Part shown: positions 43,872 through 55,584 of the stretch, piece by piece
How positions within the stretch are numbered: the first letter of the stretch is position 1
Layout: each line of letters starts with the position of its first letter
NCBI GenBank assembly: GCA_902702965.1
Contig: CACRXP010000187.1
Span: 744,617 to 808,616, forward strand
Direction: 5' to 3'
From: Spirometra erinaceieuropaei
Lineage: Eukaryota; Platyhelminthes; Cestoda; Diphyllobothriidea; Diphyllobothriidae
DNA length: 64,000 nucleotides
Notes under the pieces: generated by a model
The model's database searches: none
What the model saw: only the letters and a program-made list of their open reading frames with translations
What the model was told of the DNA's origin: nothing
Translations under genes and position numbers: made by a program

Positions 43872-44343
43872 CTACCATGGCAATGCTAGGTTAACCACGT
43901 GCTCCAATTGTTTACAAAGAACTGGTTTCACTCGTCGTATATAGACTGCCTCCAGGTAACGCAATGTCCGAGTTGTTCGTGCCCGAACAAGTACTCGGAA
44001 GGAAGTTTTGGGGTCGACGGTGCGACCAGTATCAAGTAGGTGTTTCGTTATGGATGAACGCGGGATCTTATTTTCTTGTCTTAGGAGCCACTTGGGCAGG
44101 TGCTCAATGGACCTGGCTGCCAACTGCCTTTGCGTTCGCCCAATGTACTTGCATCCGCAAGTGCATGTGAATTCATAAACACAATTTGACGTGGCGTGCA
44201 TTGGCAGGGCATCCTTTGCCCGTGGAATCGGAAGTGGCTTAGTAGGACTGCAGAATACTAGTTCGGCTGCATTGTATATCTTTTCAATGGCAGAACGTAG
44301 CCGTCGTTTGATAGTATTAAAATATTGTCGCCCTTAAAGGGCA
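43872..44343 (-). pseudogene. PLE GIY-YIG endonuclease, minus-strand copy
   Basis: The frame reads TIKRRLRSAIEKIYNAAELV, a linker to AKDALPMHATS, then CVYEFTCTCGCKYIGRTQRQ (GIY-YIG motif as VYE...YIG, with the zinc-finger-like Cys pair and downstream Arg), ARSIEHLPKWLL with the conserved His, and RTTRTLRYLEAVYIRRVKPV with the catalytic Glu, ending at a stop at 43872. The 109 residues from MHATS are identical in the other arm. The domain itself is intact, but it is separated from the RT by frameshifts and an unclear linker near 44345-44530. Confidence 0.85.
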
Positions 44344-45906
44344 AATATATAAAGACGGGCTTTTTCGGAGCTGAATGCTCTGTCAGTTTTGGCCTTGTAG
44401 AGTTGCTGTATTTGTGGATGAACCGTGCGGGATATTAACGCTTAAGTAGAGCTTCCTTGAGACGTGCAAATTCTGCATCCAGTGTGTCATTGGAGCAAAG
44501 TTTTCTAGCCCTTTGGAAAAGAGCGTATACGAAGTTACGTTTCCATCGGATAGGTACAAAACTCAAAAAAATGCAAGTATTGTCCCTTCCAAGTATTCTT
44601 ATGGAAGACAGAACGTCTTATAGAACCATCTTCTTTCCTAAACATAAGAACATCCAGAAAGGATAGCTGGTTGTCTTGTTCCTTCTCCATTGTAAATTCG
44701 ATCTTTGGATGCAGCTTATTCATAATAGAAAGCAGTTCTTCAGCCTCCTTAATGTCCTTAACAATAGCGAAAACGTCATCCACGTATCTTTTGTAGAATA
44801 GCAGCTTATTTAATTTGGTAGAATTTTTTTCTTCTAGATGACCCATAAAGATGTCAGCAAAGGTAGGGCCAAGGGGACTCCCCATGGCCACTCCGTCAAT
44901 TTGTCAATATAATTGGCTATTAAAGAGAAATTGAACGTTCTTTGTACACAATTTTAATGCCTCTCTTAGTGTTTCCAGTGGCAGACGAGTTTCTGATGCA
45001 TGGGTGCATATTATGTCTTTTGTCTCATCTAGAGGTACGTTAGTGAAAAGAGATTCTACATCCAGGGATATCATGTATTTGCCAGAAATGTCTTTATTTT
45101 TGATTTCTTCAATGAAGTGGAAGCTGTCTTTTAGCGTGTAAGTAGAAAAATGTCGTCGGATTGGCTCTAATACCTTGACTAGCCACTGTGCTAGTTTGTG
45201 AAAAGGGGAATTATACATAGATAAAATTGGTTTTAGGGGTATATCCCTTTTATGCGTTTTTGGTAATCCATAAAGTCTGGGAGTATATGAACCCCTAGGT
45301 TTTAGGCAAAACGCTGTTTGAAGTCTAACAGATTGTTGTCTAGCAACTTTTTAATTGTCTTCCAGGCGGAATCCTCTAATGCCTTGGTTGCTTCGTTTCT
45401 AAACGGAATTTACTCTGATCACGTAAAATAGCCTCCATTTTTGTCACGTAGTCACTGCGATTTAGAATGACATCCCCATACGCCTTGTCAGGTTTCGGAA
45501 TTATTATTTGCTTATGATGCTTTAAAGCGGACAAAGCAGTCGTGTGTTCTTTAGTTATAGGTGTACGTTGTGTTATTGGTGCTCTGCGGTACTGGTGCGA
45601 AATATCAACAAATTTTGCTTTCAGCCAGCTCACGTCGTCAGAAGATCTAGGTATTAACTCAGATAATTCAGAAGTCAAATCCTCAAATTGCGCTTCAATT
45701 TCAACAGGATTAATCCTTTTGCTAGGAACACAGAAATCAAGTCCTAACGACAGAGCCTCTGTTTGCTGTTTAGTAAGTTTAACGTCAGACAGATTATAAA
45801 TTAGGTATTTTGCGTTCAATGGAAATATATCCTCAGTAGGTTTCTTGCTAAATGACTTCAATAGCTTAAGGCGAATTGATTCCGCAGTTCTCTTTTGCAT
45901 GGTGCA
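44344..45906 (-). pseudogene. PLE reverse transcriptase region
   Basis: Minus-strand blocks in order: LIYNLSDVKLTKQQTEALSL (45376-45900 frame); ALSALKHHKQIIIPKPDKAY; then, in another frame, RLYGLPKTHKRDIPLKPILS around 45280-45230; HKLAQWLVKVLEPIRRHFST; MISLDVESLFTNVPLDET; MAMGSPLGPTFADIFMGHLE; FYKRYVDDVFAIVKDI with the catalytic YVDD at 44775-44786; and IRRSVFHKNTWKGQYLHF. These are the diagnostic PLE RT motifs. At least three frame breaks (near 45375, 45220-45300 and 44895) and a shift after 44560 make it inactive. The copy is 5'-truncated at the inverted junction. Confidence 0.88.
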
Positions 45907-46687
45907 TGCCCTTTAAGGGCGACAATATTTTAATACTATCAAACGACGGCTACGTTCTGCCATTGAAAAGATATACAATGCAGCCGAACTAGTATTCTGC
46001 AGTCCTACTAAGCCACTTCCGATTCCACGGGCAAAGGATGCCCTGCCAATGCACGCCACGTCAAATTGTGTTTATGAATTCACATGCACTTGCGGATGCA
46101 AGTACATTGGGCGAACGCAAAGGCAGTTGGCAGCCAGGTCCATTGAGCACCTGCCCAAGTGGCTCCTAAGACAAGAAAATAAGATCCCGCGTTCATCCAT
46201 AACGAAACACCTACTTGATACTGGTCGCACCGTCGACCCCAAAACTTCCTTCCGAGTACTTGTTCGGGCACGAACAACTCGGACATTGCGTTACCTGGAG
46301 GCAGTCTATATACGACGAGTGAAACCAGTTCTTTGTAAACAATTGGAGCACGTGGTTAACCTAGCATTGCCATGGTAGCCTTTAGCTGAATGATTCCCCC
46401 TCTCTCCTCTCAGTTTTTGCTCTTTAACGTTTCCCTTTTTTTCACTTTCTTCCCCTACGGCGCTTGTGTTACTAACTTTATCGATTAGCCAACTTTGCCC
46501 AAAACCCTAACCTTGCTGTTTCTGCATCGATTTTTTGCACGAATTCAAATCTGTTGTATTGTTCTCACTCGCTATCTCTCTTACGAAGCGACAGGAAGCA
46601 GCTGAAGAGCAGTCGCAAAATTTTTTGGTACAAATAAATCCTGCCGTTCTTGCCTACTTCAGCTTCGTACCGGGGACAAAATGCTTC
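45907..46687 (+). pseudogene. PLE GIY-YIG region, plus-strand inverted copy
   Basis: This arm carries the same GIY-YIG coding segment, stopping at 46378, and the same 3' UTR to 46687, in inverse orientation to 43563-44343. It has no RT because it is truncated exactly at the junction. Confidence 0.9.
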
Positions 46688-46794
46688 ACATTTGAACTTC
46701 ATCAACAGAAAGTCATGACTATGCCCTTTTTAAATAGGAAACTTATTAAGACACGTTTTTAATTGCTGAGAAATGTATTGACTATCGACCCTCA

Positions 46795-47330
46795 GTCTGG
46801 AAGAGCATTTACTTCTGTGATAACGTCTCATGTTTACACAAGCCAATGATGTCCACCCAGATGATCATATGCGGAAATAACTTTCCAAAAGACCACACTG
46901 TGCTAACGGTAACATTCAAGAATTGTCGATGGTTAATGGTTTGGATGGCGATTAAATCCGAGGAGCGGCCAGTCTGGCGGTCGACTACGGAAACCATAAG
47001 CAACAGTGTTTTCGCCAACAACGTGTGGGATGTTTTCGATTACAATGGCATCCGCCGACGCCGGCTGGGTACCATAATTGTTTGCGAAAATGCACCTGTC
47101 TATCGTTCTAAAGACGTATGACCTAAAAAAGCACTTAACCGTAATCTGACTATTTAGGCAACAGCCAGCCTGTCCGCGTGTGAACTCCGGTCGATTTTCA
47201 TCCTTGTCAACAGTCCAGATCTCAATCCCATCGAAATTCTGTTCGCACTTGTCAAAATACATTTGTATAAGGCGAATATGAAACAGTCATGCAAATGGAC
47301 AATCAAAAAAATACTGATCGTTCGCATTTG
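46795..47330 (+). pseudogene. Tc1/mariner-type transposase remnant
   Basis: The plus strand encodes broken pieces of a Tc1-like DDE transposase. VTFKNCRWLMVWMAIKSEER corresponds to the M-V-W-x-A-I block. RRRRLGTIIVCENAPVYRSK corresponds to the family's Q-D-N-A-P-x-H block, with the catalytic Asp replaced by Glu. After a frameshift, NSPDLNPIEILFALVKIHLY (about 47190-47270) is the hallmark S-P-D-L-N-P-I-E block with the third acidic residue. The N-terminal DNA-binding part is not recognisable. The changed Asp and the frameshifts show it is inactive. Confidence 0.85.
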
Positions 47331-48640
47331 TTATTATTTTACATTATTTTCACAATTTCATGCGTCCACCTTCAATTAAAAGTTGGCCCTATTAAAGCGA
47401 GTTGTAATATGGCAATTTTCTGAAATTTTAGTTTCTCAGTGAAAAATTAATAATTTTTACGTTTGCAAATATTAATTAATAACCCAAACTGTGCTTTATT
47501 TTTAAGAAAAGTATTTTTTAATGCCGTAGGTTTTTGGGAAACGCAGATTGGGCAGATTGCGCGTTATAGGGATTTTCTTGTGTTAACACATGGCATTTCA
47601 TGAGTTAGCACACATACTGTAAGTGAACCATGCATTAAATTTGTTTGTTCAATCAATATATCTGATTGAATATTACCACACATGCATTCGCATGCTGGCG
47701 TTTGAATGGGTATCGTTGGAGACATTAATGCATTATTTACACCAAAGCCAGTATTTTGAATTCTTCTATTATCTAGGCCTGTGTATAACCATAAAACTTT
47801 TGGTTCCGGATACTTGTGGTTGCTAACATAGAAATCAGGAATTGGATAGAATTGAAATAGCATAACTTTGAAAGCACAGGCCAAGAACACAGAATTCATT
47901 CAGACCCTAAAACTAAACATAACTCAAAAATAGGATAATTTCCGCTTTGTTTATCAAAAATGTTATATGTCAATTCTTCAATAGTTAAGGCCAAATGAAG
48001 TCGCATTGCCGCTTTTTAATTTCCTCACAATTAAACAGTTAACTTGGAGTAAGTCAGTTCAAACTAAGGTCTACAGGATCAGACCGAAATATTTATGCAT
48101 AAATATTTCGGCCACAATCCATCAGCCATAACCGGTAACCGCGTAATCTTCATTAGCACTTAGACAGTTAGAAGTATATTTCAGGGTAAGTCGATACCAT
48201 ACTAACAGCACGGGTACTTGCCAAAAGTCCCTACACGTGAGTTTCACAGATAGTTTGCCCCTGCATGACACAGCTGCGAGGGGTTCGGCTCATCAATGGG
48301 TTCCAGCATTCCTCGCCTGCATTCTAGTAGAGACTCTAGCTTAGAAATTGCCGCTTTGTCAATGTCCTCAAAAATTAACTGCGAACTTGGAGCAGATCTG
48401 TATATTTAAGGTCTATAGGCTCAGACCAAAGTTCGCAAATACTTTTTGAGGAAATTAATAGTAAACAATTTCTACATAAATTTATCTAGCAGAAATCAGA
48501 CGGGCAATTCTGGGGAGCCACTGAAGAGCCAAATTTCCGGCAGCTGCGACATGCAGCGGCAGAATATCAACAAAACTCGCGTGTATGGACTACAGGCTAT
48601 TACCTGTCCTGCTAGTATGGTATCCTCTTACCCTTTAATT
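47331..48640. other. AT-rich stretch: MITE end and a direct-repeat hairpin pair
   Basis: CATTTCATGAGTTAGCACACATACTG at about 47594-47619, followed by TA, is a CAGTAG-family MITE right end without a visible left arm. About 47950-48115 and 48345-48460 are diverged direct repeats (ATTGCCGCTTT..., TTAACT..AACTTGGAG, AGGTCTA.AGG.TCAGACC) and each ends in a hairpin. No gene is recognised. Confidence 0.5.
48084..48111. repeat. Perfect 28-bp palindrome
   Basis: CCGAAATATTTATG is followed immediately by its reverse complement. It ends the left member of a direct-repeat pair. The right member ends in a looser hairpin formed by GCGAACTT and AAGTTCGC. Confidence 0.9.
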
Positions 48641-48649
48641 CACATTTTA

Positions 48650-49135
48650 CTCAATTCCAGTATCAGCATCAGTGTATTTCAGGAAAAGTAGGTGTGTGAC
48701 TTTCAAAACCCTATTGCTAACATGCAGAAGAAGTATATGGAGAAAATGGAAAGCAAGTAACATGGAAGAAATGCAAGAGGAATAACAGCAACTCTGCAGA
48801 TGAACACAATTTCATGAGTTACCAGCATTAATGGCATAATAAATCGGTTGGTATATTAAGTACAGCAGACCGATGAAGCACACTTATTATATAGGAGAAA
48901 AAGTGAAGAATTTTTTAGTCTGCGGGTATCGTGGTGAATGCGAGCAGCGGTGAGTGATGTTGTTTAAGATTATTAAATTACACATTCGTATGTTACTTAA
49001 ATGTTGTTACTAGCATCGTCATAACGCTAAATCGTCAACACTGGATATTAAGGTGGCTGTAGTCCGGCGCTTCTGTAGTACGCGATCCAATGTCGATCCT
49101 GCCTCCGTTTATAAGATTCCGAATTATTGTCAAAG
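48650..49135 (-). mobile_element. CR1-like LINE 3' UTR fragment
   Basis: It aligns with 42835-43300: AGTATCAGCATCAGTGTATT, ATATGGAGAAAATGGAA, GTATCGTGGTGAATGCGAG and GATCCTGCCTCCGTTTATAAG. By orientation it is the minus-strand end of the same LINE family. Little coding sequence remains. Confidence 0.7.
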
Positions 49136-50990
49136 ACTTTTACGGCGATGTGGCTCTAGATGCTCGTCGATATAACCGTCCAAGGAATACTAAAGCTGGG
49201 GCAGCAGGAACAGACTGAAATCCTCAGCGCACACGCAATACTGAGTTAACCATTTAGGAAAACTATGAATTCGCTATAGACGCCACCAACAGCCTGACCA
49301 AAAGGACAAAAACGACACCGTTTGCGGAATCAATAGTTTTTTCGCAAATTCCGTCTTAGATTTCAGGACAAAATTAACCATATTGAGCAACGAAGAGTCC
49401 AAGCGAACACGACAAAGGACGTGATGAGAGAGCTTGCCGGAATCCAGTGGTAGAACATGCGTCCTACATTCAAACTGTTAGAGACTGGGGCAGCAGTCTC
49501 TGGAACCACTCCGTTCGCCACTGCCAAAGTCCAAATTGTGAATCGCAATTCTCAAGTGCCTCCAGTCGTAAGTACCAGCAAACCTTTTTTTCCCTGTAGA
49601 TCCACACTGTTAACAAATATTTCGGACGCGGATAGGTCTCGATAAACATCTCTTCACCAAATGCAACAACAACTCGATAACTCCGCCTATCGCCTCCACA
49701 AATGGCAGTGGTCTACATGATGTCGGCAACATGCGCAGGAGTGGCGCTGTGTATGCTCCTGGATTCGCCTATCCTCAGTCGTGCGAGGAGGTACACTTTT
49801 GCATAGACGCCGACTGGTACGATCAAGATAACCTGCTCCACTGGACCAAGTAATGAAGCCGATGCACGCTGGTGTGGTCTAGAGACTGAGAGATACAATT
49901 ATTATCTACAATAAAATAAAACAGCAGGTAAAAATCGGCAGTTGGCACCCGATTATTACCCTTGACTCGTTTGAGTTAACTGACATAGGGTTCAACAAGA
50001 GAAACAGGATTTGATTGATTTCACCGACGGGGACATCGTTTGAAACAAAAGTCTACAGAAGGGGACATTCCATGAGGCCGGTCGATGTCTAATAACTTTA
50101 AATAGAACGTGCAGGTGTGATCGTAAACATACCATTTTGTGTTTATAGAAAGAACGCTTCTTCCGTTAAATTAATTTGAACTTTTCGTTCGTTTTGCATT
50201 ACGTTTATTTTCAGATCGGCATCGAAATATTGCTGAATTATTCATGATTTTTAGTGTTTTCATCCGCTCGTCCATAAAGACAGATTCATAATAACCTGTC
50301 TGTTGAGAACTCAAACAGTAGATTATTCTTGAAGGCATTTACCGAAATATGGGGTCGTCGGGCGCTCCTTTTCACGAAGATGGTCGTTTGTGTCATAGTT
50401 CACTTTCTAAAAAATGGCTGTACACAATAAATATGTGCAACATATACGCTTTCTGTCACTAACAGAACTTCCCCTAATGATTTACGTTTTAAGGAACTGC
50501 TTCATTACTGCACTCCATGGACTGATGGCTGTGCGCTTTGGGCTTTTACATTGTGAGGCCAAATAAAAATTTGACTTTTTGGCCGTTTCTCTCCCGTTGT
50601 TATACCATCCGATACGGGGCTTATGGAGAGCTAAGAACGAAGCCTCTGCTGGTGTATATCGGCGTCCAGACAGAATGCAGGAAGGGGAAGGACTGAGCTA
50701 GGGAGCGAAGACATGGCATTCCATCTCGCCTGGTAGCGCAACATGAACCAGACGACTCGATCGCGGGTTGCGGACAGAGGAATGCCTTGGTCTGAAGGCT
50801 TGCATGTGCAGATGATTCAGTTAGATAAGGCGGATTATGCAATTTGACTATGCGCTCCAGGTCGACGTACGGACAAGCAATTGCATTTATCTACGTAACT
50901 CATGGAAAATATCGACATTTTCGAATGATTGCTTATTACTCGCGAAACTTGCGTGGGCCCAATATCTGTGTCAGTAAAAAGCAAATTTAA
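49136..50990. other. No recognised gene
   Basis: A 62-codon frame at 49457-49645 contains LLETGAAVSGTTPF, faintly like an aspartic-protease D-T-G-A block, but nothing around it supports a retroelement. The rest is unassigned. Confidence 0.3.
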
Positions 50991-51009
50991 GAATATTAAA
51001 AGCGGCAAA

Positions 51010-51480
51010 ATGACATAGTAACGACCAAGACAAGGGAGACCGGAATGACCCAACCCGGTCTCCCTTGTCTTTGTCGATATCATGTTATTTACTTCTACCA
51101 CTAGCCGCTGTGCGAGGGTTCTAGCATGAACCCCAATACAAAACCTGATCGGTAACCTGATCGGTGAGCGTCCATCTGACATAATTGAAATTGCTTATCA
51201 CGACCGACAGAAAAACGGACCTGTGCTTCAATGACAGTGCTAAATCTTCATAACCAATTTTCCCTGGTTGTAATCTTAAGTGATCCACGCTCGGGGTTGG
51301 ACATGACTGGCTGATGACAACTATCAAGCGAGAAATGGACATACGGCTTTCCCCTATTTTTTCGGTACCGTCTCGTTTACATCTACCACTAGTCGCTGAG
51401 CGATTGCCTTTGAGGGCTCCATCATGAGCCCTAAGGCACAACGGAACGAGAGGGTTTCGCAACGTTATCGGTGAGCGCTC
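51010..51480. repeat. Two SINE copies, with a head-to-head hairpin
   Basis: AAGACAAGGGAGACCGG at 51027-51043 is followed after 11 bases by its exact inverse at 51055-51071. The SINE tail TCTACCACTAGCCGCTGTGC at about 51092 and again TCTACCACTAGTCGCTGAGC at about 51385 match the sequence flanking the TAC microsatellite at 8.4 kb. Confidence 0.65.
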
Positions 51481-53335
51481 ATCTGACGCACAAAAGAAAC
51501 GCTAAAGACAATCTTATGCTATTTAGAAGTAGCAAGTTTTTACGAAAAGCGGAAAATCCCACCGACAACGTCATAAATTTTTGTAAATGAGCAAACTTCA
51601 GTCTTTGATGCACAGAAAACCTGTCAATGTAAAACCTTAGGTATTTCTGTCAGTATTAATAAAATAACCCCTGCAAAATCTTTTGGTGAAGTTTACCTTT
51701 AAATATACTTCAGAAATTAATGTAATTTTAGGTATGGCGTTTCTCCATCAGTCCAATTTTTGAGTATATTATTTCAAAACACCTTCCTGAGGATTCTTGA
51801 TATTCTTTACGCATTTGAAATGATTACGATGCGCTTCAGATGCTCAAAAATGGGCAAATTCAGTTTTTGTTGTGAGAGTCTCTTTAACACACTGGAAAGC
51901 GTCAAGGGCTGTTCCGAGAGTAAACAATTGCCGAGTATTTCGTCTTCATGATTAATGAGGGGCGTAGCGTGGTGAATAAGACAGAGAAAAAAATAAGCAT
52001 AATCTACAAAATGAAGCAGGTGTCGGAAGGGAGTGGGGTCAGGAAATTTGGGCATGGCCAAAATTTGGTTCCTACATAGAGGAAATCAAAGTCATTTCTG
52101 AAGCATTAATGAGCACACTGTATCGGATAAAGCGTCCGCAATTACAGGTGTTTATGTTCGCTAAATCTTGTTACCAGAATATCATTGACACATACCACAA
52201 ATAACTAGTAACTTGCGAAGCTGTCGGTGCTTAAAAATTACGTTATTCAGGTAGACGTGCAAAACCCAAAAACCATCTAAGTTACCTTGAAAGTAGCACA
52301 TGAAGCTGTGGTTTCATTTCAAGAGATACCTCCTATTACAACTGGTAAAAGGCTTTGGTCAGGTGTGAAGGCCAATCTTTTGGAAAAAAACAAGAGGGTA
52401 GAGAAATTAGTGTCCGAGGAGAACTGCACAGTCATTGAAACGTAGATAATCATCGTATGGACGCCAGTCAATGGGAGTCTTCTTGCAAACCGTCTATTAA
52501 TTAATAGTCCGAGAGCTGACGACGGCCGCAGTATGCCTAGATAGAGTATATGGTTGAATAAAGCACTGATGTTAGCTAAATTATCATCGACTCCATGACA
52601 ACAACGTCCGAAAACCTGTGGTTCAGTAGCTGAAATACAAATATTTATGAAATGATTGAACATTTGGCAGAATGTTTGAACTTGGGAAGGAAATGACACG
52701 ATTATAAAAACCTTGAACACGCGGAAGTCACCACATGAATCCGTTTATGGGTCTCCACATTAAAGCGGAGACCGAAAATAGGCGGTCTGACCGCCAACAG
52801 CAGAAATTTCCCATAAAAAGGCGAGGTTTGGTCTCGCAGAACCACTTGATTGATACCATGTGGCCGGCTTCCAAAAACAATTTAGGTGACTTTACACATA
52901 TCGCGTGGATGCGCCTTCTTTACTACGTAATTCGGCCCTGGAAGAGGAAGTAGCTTATACGCCAACCCGGGTTCCATCAGGTATCAGTTCACGCGCAATC
53001 CCTACCCTGCGCGTCCTCCGAACCCTCCTTGCGCCCTCTTAATTATCTCAATCAAGCGAACGGCCAAGTAGGTTAGCTAATGGTACTGCTCAGACGGGTT
53101 ACAACGCCGTCGGTTACACTATGGCGGCCATGTATTGCATATTGACGTGCGGTTCTCTACGTCGCCCTCGAGTGGTGGTTGCACTCTCCTCATCCAACGA
53201 GTGGCTGTGTTGCGGGGTGTGCACACGCCATCTTCGATTAAACCAAACCTGGGTTGACACGTGCTTCCTTGTGTGTGGTTTGAGCTCTGCTAACTACTTT
53301 CTCACTTTCCTAATCCAGCGAATGCTTAAAATCGG
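51481..53335. other. No recognised gene
   Basis: AT-rich DNA to about 52700, then a less AT-rich stretch. Frames up to 158 codons (53121-53597) overlap SINE sequence, and a 133-codon minus frame (52319-52720) has no recognisable domain. Confidence 0.3.
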
Positions 53336-53339
53336 TATG

Positions 53340-54230
53340 CCATATATATGTTATCACCGACAAACACTAGGGGGACTGGAATGGCCATTTTGGCTTATTA
53401 GGCGCCGTCAGACAGTCATACCCAATCCCAAGTGTGAATCAAGTGTAAATATTGAGTTAGCGGCACTTGGAGTTGGGTTTGATCGGTTGATGACGGCTTA
53501 TAAGCCAGAAATCGCCGTTCTAGTCTCCCTTGTCTTTGTCAGTAATACCACTCTGCATATATATGTATATATCCCGTTCATAATCCCCGACAGATGACGA
53601 CAAAGGGGCGATTTCATGTGCCACACTATTTTTCTTGACTTTTCAATATCTTCCTCGCTTCCATCATCAGAGAGGCGGGATTTCTTTTCCTACTAGTCGC
53701 TCTCTCGTGTGATAGGCAAACATTTTGACACGATCCACGGTCTGCTAACAGTTGAGTGGAGCCCTTCTCTATGTCACTGCCATATATGTACAGGCAGAGT
53801 GCCATGACCGACAAAGACAAGGGAGACTGGAATGGTCATTTCTGGCTTATTAGTCGTCGTCAGCCAGTCATACCCAAGCCCGAAGTGTGACACACCCGAC
53901 GCCCTAACTGGCGACCTGTTAGTTAGAACTCCTACGCCTCTAACCACTGGGCCACGGGTCTGTTGTACTGTCCGTTTAGATCATAAATATCGAATGGTAG
54001 AAGGGCGCTCACCGATCGTTCTTACGGAAGTCACTCGTTCCGTTGTGACTTACGGGATCCCTCTCGAGGCCGACCAGCAGCCGCACAGCGACGCATTATA
54101 TAGGCAGTATGCTATTGCCGACAAAGACAAGGGAGACGGGAATGGCAATTTCTGGATTATTAGCCATCGTCAGCCAGTCATATCCAACCCTCGAGGTTCA
54201 ATCACACGACCTCTTGGTTAGAATTCCAAA
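53340..54230. repeat. SINE cluster with an embedded PLE terminal-repeat fragment
   Basis: SINE bodies occur at about 53345-53440 (-), 53475-53560 (+), 53800-54000 (-) and 54105-54225 (-). Shared motifs are GACAAAGACAAGGGAGAC, GGAATGGCCATTT and CGTCAGCCAGTCATACCCAA. The copy at 53800-54000 includes a tRNA-like head on the minus strand, GTGGCCCAGTGGTTAGAGGC. At about 53570-53750 lies a decayed PLE terminal repeat (CCCGTTCATAATCCCCGAC, GTGCCACACTATTTT). Confidence 0.7.
53637..53670 (-). ncRNA. Hammerhead-like core, strongly decayed
   Basis: On the minus strand CTGATGA and GAAA with GTC are still visible, but the box reads GAAAAGTC instead of GAAACGTC and stem II (GGAAGC...) no longer pairs well. 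It marks the PLE terminal repeat here. Confidence 0.4.
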
Positions 54231-54584
54231 ATTGCTTAGGAAGCTTTCCGCATGGTATCAGTCAAATGAGGCTGTAGGACAAACCTTGCTCATAAAAATG
54301 ATGCCGACCTATTTGAACAAAAAAAGAAGCTTTGGATGACGTATGTTCAACTAGAGAAGAAAGATTTGGTGACAGTGGACCAGGTGTGTTCGTCGGCGTT
54401 GTTGGCCGACAGGCGAGTTCTCCGCCGGGGAGGTCTTGTAAACAGACTCGTGGAGTCTAAGGTTGCCTACTTCCAGCAGAGACCCTGAGGACTGGAGGAG
54501 TCTGAAATTACAGTGACACCTCTTAGTGACCGAACAGAAACGTGGGTCTCCCAAAGATGGGCAAATTGAAAAGGCGAGGGCATC
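54231..54584. other. No recognised gene
   Basis: This lies between the SINE cluster and the MITE. A 67-codon minus frame is unassigned. Confidence 0.3.
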
Positions 54585-54586
54585 TA

Positions 54587-55582
54587 CAATAGATGTGCTG
54601 ACTCATGAAATGTCAACCACAATTTCCAAATGCGTTCTCGTTTCGAAAAGATAAATTAAGTAGTGTTGTAAAACTAATCATGATGCAGAATAAATCGATA
54701 ATGATACAGTTACCTCATGGTGTCGGCTTTTGAAAGAACTTATTTTTGGCTGCATGCAAGGTCTATACTCTGCAAAAAATGACTACTTAACTAGTGTGCA
54801 ACTTTCTCATTGCTTTTCGATGCCCTTGAAAATTCAATTATATTTCATGGAAAACACGCATTAGAATATTCATTCTTTTACATATTCGGTAGAAAATCAC
54901 GACTTCTTCCAACTTCATACTCAAAAGAAGAGTATAATTTGGTTTTAAAAAACTGTTGCGATTCCCGAATAATTTTGAACCCGACCTGCTGTTACACTTG
55001 CATTCAGAGTTTCAAAACTACAAGCTGTATATTTTCTATGTACGGAAAACCATGCATTTTCCTAAGGTGTTAAGAGGAGACTATATGAGGTTCATAAAAT
55101 TAAGCAGTGGATTTGAGTAATATTGTTAGCTTTACAAGCCACATTCGTAAATGCAGATACATGACGTCTCATGCGCGGCCATTTAACAGTATTAAAAAAG
55201 CTCACAATTAGAAATCTCTTTAAAAACCGAATTATACCCTTCTTTTGAGTATAAAATTGGAGGAAGACGTGAGTTTCTACCGAATAAGAAAAAGAATGAA
55301 TATTATTATGCATATTTTCCATGAAATATAGTTGAATTTTCAAGGGCATCGAAAATCAATGAGGAAATTACATACTACGTAAGTAGTCATTTTTTGCAGA
55401 ATATAGATCTAACATGCAGCCGAAAATAAGTTCTTTCGAAAGCCGACACGCTGAGGTAACCGGAGCATTAAAGATTTAGGCTGCATCATGATTAGTTTTA
55501 CAACACTACTTAATTTGTCTTTTCGTAACAAGAACGCATTTCTTAATGTTGGTTGACATTTCATGAGTTAGCATATCTACTG
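54587..55582 (+). mobile_element. CAGTAG-family MITE, 996 bp, full length with TA duplication
   Basis: The ends CAATAGATGTGCTGACTCAT and GCATATCTACTG are flanked by TA on both sides (54585-54586 and 55583-55584). Inverted arms of about 390 bp: ATGCGTTCTCGTTTCGAAAA pairs with TTTTCGTAACAAGAACGCAT, and CTAATCATGATGCAG with CTGCATCATGATTAG. The core (about 54960-55190) is the reverse complement of the core at 15850-16060, so the element has a fixed asymmetric centre. No coding capacity. Confidence 0.92.
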
Positions 55583-55584
55583 TA

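Larger units (their letters stand above)
43563..46687 (-). mobile_element. Head-to-head Penelope-like element pair
   Basis: A long minus-strand PLE copy (45906 to 43563) is joined at its 5' end to a plus-strand 5'-truncated copy (45907-46687). The overlap forms inverted arms of 781 bp each, 43563-44343 and 45907-46687, equal in length and nearly identical; I noticed only isolated differences such as CGTATCGGGG versus CGTACCGGGG. The junction falls at TGCCCTTTAAGGGC, itself a near-perfect palindrome. Neither a hammerhead core nor a terminal repeat like that at 19 kb was found. Confidence 0.9.

Noticed and set aside
43872..44201. Stand-alone homing endonuclease gene (GIY-YIG)
   Set aside because: PLE reverse transcriptase lies just upstream on the same strand and the linker is PLE-type, so it is a retroelement domain.
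49457..49645. Retroviral-type aspartic protease (LLETGAAVS)
   Set aside because: Asp is replaced by Glu and no neighbouring gag, RT or integrase motif is found; similarity is too short.
52319..52720. 133-codon minus-strand frame
   Set aside because: No domain, signal or context to support it.
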